Positions 48,377 to 59,482 of a stretch of DNA of 64,000 nt are shown in pieces. Each line of letters opens with the position of its first letter. Position 1 is the stretch's first letter. The notes below the pieces were generated by a model. It had not been told where the DNA came from. It ran no database searches and saw nothing but the letters and a program-made list of their open reading frames with translations. The stretch spans positions 124,001 through 188,000 of the forward strand of contig JAURVB010013114.1 in the NCBI GenBank assembly GCA_033002965.1. The letters are read 5' to 3'. Position numbers and translations under genes: made by a program. Origin of the DNA: Piper betle (Eukaryota; Streptophyta; Magnoliopsida; Piperales; Piperaceae).

Positions 48377-51300
48377 CTATAACTCAGCTTCATCTTCTTC
48401 CACACTAATTTCATCTGAAGGAACGGATGGTGGAGGTGGTGGAAGTGCCTCTTCAGTCTCTTGAGCATCAATTTCATTCCCACCTATAATTTTTGCAGTA
48501 AAATGCCGGGCCTCAGCATCAAGTTTAACCCACTCAGGTACTATTCTTTTGGCACCCTGCAGCTTGGGTTCCTTGGTCATTGGATTATTACAGAGATCAA
48601 TAGTTTTAGCCTTTGATTTGGTGGAATTACCGCACCATGATTCACACCATAGCCATTCCTGAGGGAGTGAGAATATCGGTACTGCATGCTGGGCATAATT
48701 TGGAAGATCCTGATCCAGATTAGATAAACTATTTGGATCCTTGCTCAGAGTCTCATAAATTACTCTTAATTGATCACCTGCTGCAGATTGTCGGAATCTA
48801 ACCAAGTCAACAACATACAGAGCACTAATGTGATATGGCCTTCCTCGCAAATGATCTTTCCAAAAACCTTGTCTCCAAAAACGATAGCCATCCATCTCCT
48901 TGTTGTTGTCACAGAATGGTGTGTAAGCCAAAGCTCTTCCTTTTATGTCCATATCATAAAGTTCTCCCATGTCTGTCCTAACAATTTGATCGGCATCTAC
49001 AAATATGACCTTTTCCAAAGAAAGAGGAAATATGACATCAAGAAACAAAATTTTGAAAGCCCAAATGATTCTCTGCTTTTCTTTTTGCTTTTGCAACCAC
49101 GTCGGCCACTTGTAAGTAATCAATTCATAATCAAATCCATATTCAATTGCCATGTGGGGTATAACATTCTTAAACTGAGGGGAAAGATAATTCTTTATAA
49201 ACCAAAACTTGACAGGTCTATGTGTGTTCTTAAGAACACTCAGTATCATGATTTTAAGAAACCGTTCATATAAGTGTCCAGACGCAACAGAAAATATGTT
49301 GACCTGCTTCCCGTGCCTTCCTGACTTTGAATTATCAAGAGATGCTTTGTTTTTCTTTTTGGATGCTCATTACGGCCAATCAAGCCAGAGGCCCACTTGA
49401 GCAAATTCGAGTTCCAACTATTGTCAGTTTCTTCCTCTTCAATGTCATCATTGACTGTTCCCAATAATTGCTCTTGTTCCATACCTTCCTTCTTGACCAC
49501 TTCAAGATGTACCAATCTACCCCGCAGATCATCTATGACAATTCGTTTAGACAAGGTAGATGATTGACTTCCATTTTCGGTTTCTTTCAGGGTATACAGG
49601 TCAGAGCTTCTTCCTGGAGCCAGTTGCAGATACCAAACACCAGGGAGTACTTTCATTTGCCAATACCCCAGATTTGCCATCACAATTGTATCTACTAAAT
49701 GTGGCTTGCTTTTAGATCCCAAAATCAATTGAAGACCACGTGGAGGATCATGATCCCTTTCTGAACAATGACCTGTAAGAACAAGTGTTTCTAATTGGAA
49801 AACAGCGTGTAATGTTCTTGCATCTCCCAGCTTCTCAAGCAAAATGTTATCTATGTCATGGATAGCAACAATGGGTTCAATGAGCCAAGGCTCGGGGACA
49901 TCAAGATTCATGGTTAACGTTTTAGACAAAGGCATATTTGAGAAAAAAGCTCGAGGCCCACGTACAGAAAAGTCAACTGCACTATAATCGTCTGCAGTGG
50001 GTACCACAAATCTGTAATAATTTTTCAGAGGTAGATCAACCAAAGAACTCACTGGATTAAGAACAAGTCTCATGCTCGGTTGAATGCACTTCCAAAGTAC
50101 ATGAAGAAGTGGCGCAAGCTTCTGACCAGTTGGACTCAGTGGATCAATAACTGCATCTATGTGCATGAAAGAGTTGTCTTCATTAAGAACAACAGCACTG
50201 TGCTTTGCATTTAAAATCTCAAAATGGGCTCTCTCAGTACCACGTTCTCGGGCAGACATTGCAGAAGAAATCAACATGATAGCATCACTGATATATTTAC
50301 TTGTTAAAACATCAGGATGAATATCTTTCCATTCTATCTCTTCAACCACTTCCATAACATGCTTGATTCTGTGATCAAACTCAATGTGTTCTAGGAGCCC
50401 TAGATCCTCACTTATGATAGTGTCTGCATCATTTACAGGAACCACCCTTCCATTTGTAACAACAGCATGTATAGCAAGCTCAAGTCTTAGTTGACTACAA
50501 ACAAGAAGCAACACCTTGCTCATGTTTTTCACATAATCACCATCAATACCAGTAAGAGCATCGTTAAGTACTTTAGATGGCAGGCCATTTAGTTTAGCAA
50601 GCTCATCAACCTTTTGCGTAAATGACTTGCCACTTTCAGCATCTAACGATGATGAGGGCATATAGTCATTCTCATAAACTAAGCATGCTTGGTCAAGAAA
50701 GTCCAGAACTTTCAATTGGTGATTCAAAGTAGAAGCAGCGACTTCAAACACTTTAGCCAATACAAGGGAAGGTGAAAAGGCATCACTGCCAACATTGAAT
50801 AACACACCAAGTCGAGCCCTTTTAGATCCTTGAATCAGATAGCGAATTGCCTCTCTAAGCAACTTAATACCTTTACTTGTCTTAGCATCCACCACTAAAA
50901 TATGAGTAACTGGCTTCAGCTCGTCAACAGTGCCGGGAGAATGCAAGTAGCTGATGTCTTTCAATGCAGCATGATCCCCTAAGACTGATGCAGAAAGGGA
51001 GATAAACTTCCTTCGATCCTTCCCTTCACCAATTACTAGTGGATTATAACGACGATATCCATTTTCAGATAGGAATTTATCCAGGACATCTGTCTCATCT
51101 GTAATATGTCCATAGTAAACATGTTCTTGAATTTTGGGAAGTTCTTCATTCATTGCCTTCATAGGAGCTTCCTCGGATGGCTCATAGATTAGACCATTCA
51201 TCAAAAAACTGCATGCCACTTTTGATAGACCAAGTTTGAAGACGAAATGAGAACTTTCTACAGTCTTCTCCTTGTATATTGGTTCCTCTCGGACTTTCAT

Positions 51301-54054
51301 TAAGATATCTTGTGGTGGCGATGTTGCCTTTGACACCAATGTCTCAACAAAAGCTGCTTCAACATGATGAATTTCAAGAAGTTCATCAGTCGAATCTTCT
51401 GACTGGCTCCACTGCCTATTTACATTGCTCAAAAACTGAAAAGCCAATTTCATCCCGTAATTTTCTCCAATATAGTAAAAAAGGCAAATGACCAAAGTTG
51501 AAGCTTTATCCTCTGAACTTAAGCCATTTAAGGAAGAAAGGTCACCACCATTTTGCTCAAATTGTTTAATGATGTTAGAAGAATATAGTATAACACCGAA
51601 CCTCATGGGAAAATTGTTTCCATACATGGACAAAATTGTATCAATAGACTCTAGTCCACACATCGTAGCTGGATCAATCACGTAGACAGCATGAAATAAA
51701 TTTTTGCGAAGATAATGCACATGACCAGGGAATACTGGCATCAACAGCTCATTTAGATTGCTTCTCCACCTGCTGTAACGGTCATCCTTCTCCAGATTGT
51801 TTAAATAATGAACATAGTTTGATCGAAAATCAATGCGATAAGTGTTTGCTTCAGGTCGAGGTGGAGTTGCCAACAACTTCCTTATAGATTTTTGGGGAAT
51901 CTTTAATTCGAAAAATTGATCAGCCAATGACAAATCCTCATGAACCATGTCCATCAACATAAAAAGATCAATATCTTCGATATTGATTAAAACACCATTA
52001 AGAGCCATTAAAGACCTGCCAGAAGGAACCATCCGCTGATTTGTGACAATTTCCTCCCTGATAGAAGCGTTCAGCTTCATTCTTGACAAAGAAGAAACTA
52101 AGCTAGGAAAATTTTGGCTGATTTCTTCCATAGACTGCAATGGATTTGATGCATATAATATTTTTTGAGCTGCTTGATACCCCAGATCCTTCAAGTCCCA
52201 CACATCAAGGGTATCTGATACTGATGATGACAGCAAATAATCTCTAAAAGCTAACACCTCTGGGGTCAAATCTGGCATTCTCTCCAGTATCTTGGAAAAT
52301 ATAAATCCTCTAACTTCTTCTGTTAGATCTTCAGTCCGAGGATCCTCCAAAATTACACCTTCCTTCACTGTGCTATCATCCATAGCTTTATATTCCATAT
52401 TCTTTATAGCAAGTTCTACACCATAGCCACCAAAGTTTAAAGTGTCTTGAGCTCCAACCTTACCACAATTACTCGTTTCTGATTCACATCCCTCGGGCAG
52501 TACCGGTCTTACTACATATTTGACCCTCCCTCTTTCCGATGCTTCTGTGAGTACCAAATGAAATTCCTCAAAACAATTTGTTCCAAGCGCTCCATATAAA
52601 ATAACAACTTGACTACCAACATCTGAACAAGGGTAGACATGATCAAAATCAAAAAGTTCAGGCTGTAGGTTCCCAGCTCCCAATTGGCTGTCTAGCCATG
52701 ATTTGAGTTCTGATACACCAAAAATTAAAGTGCTTCCAGTATCTACCCAACAACATTTCCCCCTTCTCTGATACAGAGTTGTTAATACAGAACTCCCCAG
52801 TTTATCGGCCATTGCATTGGATTGTGAAATATTTGCATGGCTGGTTCCCCCACCAGCATCACTTAGAAAAGAAGACAAAGAATCTTCTGCTAGTTGTTGA
52901 TAGACAACCAGTCTTGGTGAGGCGGAACGGAGTGTAAGTGTAGCTTCAAAGATGGCTGCCAAAGGTTGACTTAGAAGGGAGGATCCATGTTCCAAAATCT
53001 TCTGAATGCAGCCCTTGGCTGTCAAAGAAATTGAATCATTTTCTGAATGTAACCAAGCCTTCGTAAACTCCCAATAGAGGTCTTTCCACTCTTTAGATAA
53101 GAGCTCACTGCAACATCAACAGTTTTAAGGACAAAACAAATTTCCTCAAAAGCTTTAATGATTCAGACAACACTCATTCCAAGAGAAAGACTAAGCATAT
53201 TATAGTAATATGTACAACAATCAAGGAAAGTAATTAATTCCACCCCCAAAAAAAGTAGCTGAGTTTTTAAAAGAAAAGCAGTTATCATAATGGCTAAATA
53301 TGATGTAATGGCAACAAAAAAATGATGCCACAAGTGGAGTGTGTAGCTTATCATATTGGTCCCACATGTAGTAGCTCAAGCTAATAGGCCACAAGCCAAG
53401 AGTGCATATCTTATGCACAATTACACAATAACGACAGAGACGAGAAAAGTCCAGATGAATAGTGGCACAAGTAGATTGAAAGTTGAACATGATGCTGAAA
53501 CGCTGACAAATTGGGAATGCATGAGCTCAACAATCAAATAATTCATAAAAGAGGAATACTCTTCCTTGATTGAGCAGAAATTGAATCATATCTTGGGACA
53601 AGGAGACTTAAAAATTCAGAGTAGAGCATCAAAAAGTTTAAATAAAGACAATACATCACACCAATGCGTTATTTCCCGAATATTAACAACTACAATTTTT
53701 TCAACAAGCCACATATCATAATTTGAATGCAGCCATTAATTCAAAAACACAATCAGACGCAACTATTATTCAAACAAGTTATAATATAAAACCCCTATCA
53801 ATCAAATGAACTAAAAAATCACATAGCACAAAGAAGTATGTACTTAACGATTATTAAATTAAAAAAGATAAAAACAAAAAAAACACGCACCCTGCTTCGA
53901 GCAAAATAGGAGTTCCGGACCATTTCGCCCGGAGCTCGACCTGCACGTTCTTGGGCCGGCGGCTCTCCGCCGAAATCAAGTTTCCGGCAAGACTAAACAA
54001 AACAACGAAACAGATGGTGATGGTAAGAGCGTTTGATCTGCAACGAAGCACCAT
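48377..54054 (-). CDS. UGGT: UDP-glucose:glycoprotein glucosyltransferase (UGGT/EBS1); one frameshift
   Basis: Exon 1 (53891-54054) has a signal peptide ([20 protein letters not shown]) and [14 protein letters not shown]. After a 783-base intron a single 4.7-kb exon (48377-53107) codes the rest, about 1631 aa in total (Arabidopsis about 1610). Large sensing region: [61 protein letters not shown]-terminal GT24 catalytic domain: [64 protein letters not shown] re-glucosylates misfolded glycoproteins in the ER lumen so that calreticulin/calnexin rebind them. The end is EEDEAEL, not K/HDEL. One A is missing within the two A5 runs (minus strand of 49350-49360) between NEHPK and [16 protein letters not shown]; this alone breaks the frame. 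The lack of introns across 4.7 kb is noteworthy. Confidence 0.95.
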
Positions 54055-55159
54055 TGCCGCAAAAAAATTAAAAAAAAATTGATCCGCGGCACAAATGATC
54101 GACTGATCGACAACTCATGTAGACATTGAACACAAGATCTAAACGCTTAACATTGCCAAATTCTTCGCTGCCATGAGTCTAAGGAGCTCAAAATGGGAGA
54201 TCATTTTTTTTGTAGGGGGTTTGGTCGGAGACGAAGGATCTCGGGAAGACGATGACCGATTGGCGTGCATTAGGGTTTGTGCGTTGACGGTCAGTCTTGC
54301 CCGATTAGGTTCGGACTCGGCGCCGTTTGTCGTACGTTCGATTGTTTTTTTCTTTTTACAAGATTATAAAATTTACGATTGCAGTTTTCCTCTGTCCACA
54401 ACTGTTATGATTACGATGATTAAGCAAAAAATTATTCCTATAAACCAATAAATCGCATGATTAAGAGAAAAATCATTCCTGATCAATTAAGAGCAATTGG
54501 ATGCCACAGTTATTCCAGCGTCCGGATTTAGAAGTCTGGGTTATAATTTATAACTAAATATTTTATGAATAAATGAAGAAATCGGTTACAAGATTTATGT
54601 TTGAGTTAGATCGATTACTTTTCCTATGAAAAAATAATAAGGTATAAATATCAATGAATTATATAGGCTCTGAGAGGTTACGATTTGAATTCAATATTCG
54701 ACTGTTTTTAAGATAACATAAGAGGAGACCATAAGACACACGAGTTTATAAGTTGAAATTGAAAAATAAATCATGCCTTCAGATGATTCTTCACGCAAAC
54801 TAATAGCAATTTTCTTGGAAATGTAATAAATAATAAATGAAAATTAGTAAGCAAATGAATATAATCAGGATCACATTTACATTGTCAAATTAGTTTCTTA
54901 CAGTCAGAACACGGGGAAGAAGGATCAAACAACAACAGCAATCTGTCTCAAACAATATCCATATCTACGGTGTACGTAGACGGCAAATGCCCATGTTGTA
55001 CATACGAGTTCCCCGAATTGAACAATCACAAACGCTAGATTGGAAACCCATAATAAGGAAACACGTATTTGGTGTAAGTTCACAGGCCACAGCAAAAATG
55101 AAAGATGGGGGAAAATTTTGACGCATCGACCTCTCCAAGCACAGGATCAAGAGCTTCCA
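54055..55159. other. UGGT promoter and PPR 3' flank
   Basis: Contains the UGGT leader/promoter and AT-rich DNA; 54930-55159 is probably PPR 3' UTR. No gene is seen. Confidence 0.45.
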
Positions 55160-56988
55160 TCACCAGAAGTCACCACAGGAACACCACCCATCTCTGAAGT
55201 GGTGAAACCGATTTGTATCTCTTACAATGATCACCCTGCTAGTAATCATTGAAGCTAGCTTCATGGTAGTATGACAGTCACTACAAATTCGCAGATTCTT
55301 CTTGATTCTGACTGGTGCAATAGATGGCAAACGAATGAGGCCAAATGCAAGAGCAAGCTTCTCACTATGATGCCTCAAAAGCTCCTGCTTGTCTGTATCA
55401 CTCACGTTATGCAATTCATACTCGGTTTCAGCTTTATGACCTAGCTTCCTCATCTCTTTCTCCAAATGATCCAGTTTAGCATGAATCTCCCCAATATTCG
55501 GATGTGCTCCTTCTCCAGCTACAAATGCATGAACCTTATAATTGACTTCGATCCAACTTTTCCCAATTTCTTTCTTTCCACAGCTTGTCTTCAACAACTT
55601 CCTTGCACTAAGAACATCTTCCCATCTCTTATTTGCAGCATAAATATTGGACAGCAAAAGATGGTTTCCAGCATTATTCGGTTCAATCTCAAATAGGTGT
55701 TTAGCTGCAACTTCTGCCAATTTGAGATGTCCATATTTACAGCAAGAATTCAATAATGAACCCCACATAGAAGCTGTTGCTTCAAAAGGCATTTGATGTA
55801 TCAAATCCCATGCTTCAACAATCAACCCTGACCGACCCAATAGATCCACCATGCACGAATAGTGATGAACATTGGGCTTCACCGAGTCATCTTTCAACAT
55901 AAGTTCAAAATAAACCCGTCCTTCTTCAACTAAGCCCATATGACTACAGGCAGAAAGAACTGAAATGTACGTGATTACACTTGGGCAAAAACCACTTTGT
56001 TGCATTTTCACAAACAGTACCATGGCCTCTCTGCATCTAGCATGTTTAGAAAAACCAGTAATCATAGCATTCCAACAGGCTTGGTTCTTTGTTTTTACAC
56101 CGGAAAAGGCTGTGTAAGCTTCATCTATTCCTCCAGACTTCGAGTACATATCCACAAGAGATGTAGCAACATATATATTGGAGTCAAACCCTGTCCTCAG
56201 TATCACAGAATGCATTTGACAACCTTCAATCAGGGCTCCGAGGTTTGCACAAGCACTAAGAGCAGCTGAAAGTGTGAACTGGGTGTGGAATGAACAAACG
56301 TGTTGAGCTTTTTGGCAGAGAATTAGTGCCTCCTCAAAAGGCCATTCTGCACACATCCTGCTACCATTGAACTCCATGTAACCTCAGTCCTTTCTAAAAT
56401 ACTATTGAATACCATCAAAGCATCTTCAATAAAACCACATTTCGCATAAACATCAAGGACAGCTGTTCCGACAAAAATATTACAATCAAAGCAAGACTTA
56501 AGAGCAAAAGCATGCAATTGCCTGCATTCATCAATTGCTACTTTCACTGCACAAGCACACAAAACACTTGATAGAGTAAATTCATTCATTGATATACCAT
56601 TTCTTTGCATTTTCACAAAAAGCTTTAGAGCTTCATCTTCTTCACCATATTGGTTGTTTGCACCAATCATAGTGTTCCAGGAGACTAAACTTCTAGAAGT
56701 CATTCCATCAAAAACTTGGCGAGCTGACAAAAGACATCCACACTTAGCATACATGTTAATGAGGATGTTTGATAAAAGTGTTCCCTCTTCTATTCCCATT
56801 TTTACTGCCTGGCAATGGTAGACTTTCCCCTCTCGAAATAACTTGTCCTTGGCACATTTCACCAATATCAATAACAAATCTGACGAATGAAACTCAGCAG
56901 AAGTAATTGAAGCAGCATTTAACATGGTTGACACGCCTCTTGACATGAAACAATTATTCTTACCAAGTGGATACACTATAATCCTCAT
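55160..56988 (-). CDS. PPR protein, PLS-E-DYW class, At5g04780-like; one frameshift
   Basis: Intronless, two overlapping frames: 56988 to about 56336 and about 56340 to 55160, together about 609 aa. PPR units include LLSNILINMYAKCGCLLSAR, SLVSWNTMIGANNQYGEEDE, IFVGTAVLDVYAKCGFIEDA, NIYVATSLVDMYSKSGGIDE and HHYSCMVDLLGRSGLIVEAW. Then come E/E+ motifs (NHLLLSNIYAANKRWEDVLS) and a DYW deaminase domain with the zinc ligands HSE (LLRHHSEKLALAFG) and CSDCH, ending CSCGDFW (DFW instead of DYW). Such proteins bind organelle RNA and catalyse C-to-U editing. The order and text match the Arabidopsis At5g04780 type, probably mitochondrial. After VTWSSMVAGCVQNGL one T is missing from a T run (plus-strand A run 56336-56339); the reading resumes exactly in the next frame with EEALILCQKAQ. 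Confidence 0.9.
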
Positions 56989-57109
56989 GCTCTAGTTGCC
57001 AAAATAAGAAACATTTGCAAATGTGCTAGACCTGGAAATAGTTTACCAGTAGAAAAAATAATCTCAACACTGGTCCCTTTCAAGATATTATCCTTAGAAA
57101 AGCAACAGA

Positions 57110-58213
57110 TTATGTAGTTTTTTCATGTTCATCTTCCTTAACTTGAGATTTCTTGGTGTCCTCCTTTGACATGACTTGTTGAATCCCTTCTTGATAACCT
57201 AGTATGAAGCTCTTGAGAGCATCTCTATAAGCAGATGCCCGGGTCATATATACTCTTTGTAAAGCAGGTCTCAGTGTTTCCATTCCACCTCTAGCTGCAA
57301 CAGCTGTTTGTTCGAATAAGCAAAACAAGACCATATGAATGAGAAATATGAAAGTTAGAAGAAACATAACATATTAGTTAGAGCTTCAAAGCGAATAAAA
57401 TGAAAGGAACAATTGAAATATCAGTTAAAAATATACAACCGGAGAAAAGTAAAAATGTTCATCAATGTAAAGAGGTATAAGGTTAATCCTGTTCACAAAT
57501 AAATTATCAGTTTATCGGGAAAATAACAGATTATCTGGATGCTTATAAAAAAAATATCTGCTTCTAGCATAACCAATATCCCTTGCTTCAATTGCACCAA
57601 ACCATGCAGTATATACAAATCAAATCTATGGAATTTCTCAAAGGTAACAATCATACCAAATAAGTTCTGCATACAAAAATGCAAAACCATAATCAAATCT
57701 GGCATCTGTAAAAAAGCACCCAAGCAGCTTAGTGTTCCATATAATTGAAGCCGGTTCACTTTACTATATCAGGAAGCAAATTAATACAAACATGTTAAAA
57801 CGAACATTCCAACTTTATAATTACATACCAAGATCTTCAAGCGTTGAAGGGTCCTTTTTCTCCTCTGCTGTTTTGTCCACAGTGGAACTATCTTCACTCC
57901 TGTACTTCTCATAATCATTTGGTCTAAGATCAGGGCCTATATCACGCACCCAACTGGCCCCATACAGCCGAGAAGCCTCCTTCAACACCTGGAAAAGCAT
58001 AAAATTCTTTTATTTTACCAACCCAAAAAACGATAATAACAGCGCACGAAAATCAGTGCAAAACATTATACATACAGCCCAACGCTCAGACCAAGTGAGT
58101 TTCCGGCGCTTCTTTATATGTGGTGGATCAAGCAAGGACGAAGGGAAGGCAATTTCTTTGAGGTCATACCGAACATAATCCCGTAACTTCCTCCAAACTA
58201 CCTTCAACTTCAT
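57110..58213 (-). CDS. conserved plant protein of unknown function (163 aa)
   Basis: Three in-phase exons: 58076-58213, 57829-57988 and 57110-57303. The start MKLKVVWRKLRDYVRYDLKE is followed by IAFPSSLLDPPHIKKRRKLT, VLKEASRLYGASWVRDIGPD, LEDLAVAARGGMETLRPALQ and VYMTRASAYRDALKSFILGY, ending in a Lys/Glu-rich tail. I recognise this as a protein conserved across land plants but know no function. No clear membrane span or known domain is visible; the conserved core is amphipathic and helical. An upstream non-coding exon probably ends at a GTATGT donor near 58494. No lesion. Confidence 0.85.
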
Positions 58214-58640
58214 TCTACTCACAAACTTCTCTCATCCCCACAACACTGTGCTGTGCAACAACAAATAGTCACCTGCATACAATTAATCACATCTTATAGT
58301 CGCGTTAGCACAATTTAAGAAGAAGGCGTGTTCAGTTCCCGACAAGAAAAAAATGGCAGCAAATAAAAGTATAGAAGCCATAGGATATAATCTCAAGTAA
58401 CTTCCAATAACACTGCATTCCATAATAATCAAAGTAAAGCAGATTGCAAACCAGCCAGAAAGGAGAAAAACAAAGATGAATTATATGTTACATACAAATC
58501 TTCGATTTCTGGTAGAGTTCCCAAGAAAGAAGCCGATGAGAAGGATGACCCCGGCGGCGGCAAGAGGAAGACGCGAGGGGCGGCCGAGAGGGCTACGGGT
58601 GCTGTCACCTTAGATCGAATCGAGGCTAGATTTCGATCGA
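58214..58640 (-). other. 5' UTR, leader intron and promoter of the 163-aa protein gene
   Basis: A GC-rich leader (about 58500-58620 on the minus strand) is followed by a GTATGTAAC donor, and the coding exon begins shortly after 58220. The exact acceptor was not resolved. Confidence 0.45.
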
Positions 58641-59451
58641 TGTTCGAATCGAGTGAGCATGCGCACGTGCTCCTTCGGCTCGATTTGACTCAACGATAAC
58701 TTATCTCTACTAAATGTGTGTATGTTTTTATTGTCATTTTTTTTACCCTCGTTATTTTTTCACTGAGTACTAGTAGTATTCACGCCAATTGATGATTAAG
58801 TACAATATTATTTTCACGACATGTGTTTCTTTATAAAAGATGTCTTTTTAAAAAATGTACTCTTATGTAAAGGGCACATTATTAATTTTTTAATAAATAT
58901 TCAAAAAAGGTTATATTTAAATAATTGTACCATTTGTTAACAAAAAATTTTCATATAAATTTTATATTTCGCCAAACATTTTTTCTATAAATTTTTTTAT
59001 TCTAAGAATCATATTTAAATTTATTATAGTATACTAAATGTAGTTTGATACCTTTCTGCATCCAATTCTTTTGCACTTTTAACGTTCATTTTTTGTTACT
59101 CTTTGATGTTTATTCTATATACCTCTTGACATTTTTTAATATTTTGTTAGACTAATTTTTTAGATATTTTAATAAAACATCCAAATAGCTGGTTCTAATC
59201 AAGGGCTGCAAAATTATTGGAAAAAACAATCAAATTAAATACACTTAATCGATCTAAACATTTTGACAATGCTTTATTAGAAAATATATATGTTTTGATT
59301 GCATTATTGTAAGGGATAGAAAGATTTATTTTAATGTTATTTTTTGACTAAATTTTATAAACTCTAAGTTGATGACTCAATAAGATGGCTGAACTCCTCT
59401 TAGCATAAATGATGAAGGAGATAATTTTGTTAGAATAAATTAAAAGTAAAT

Positions 59452-59482
<31 letters not shown>

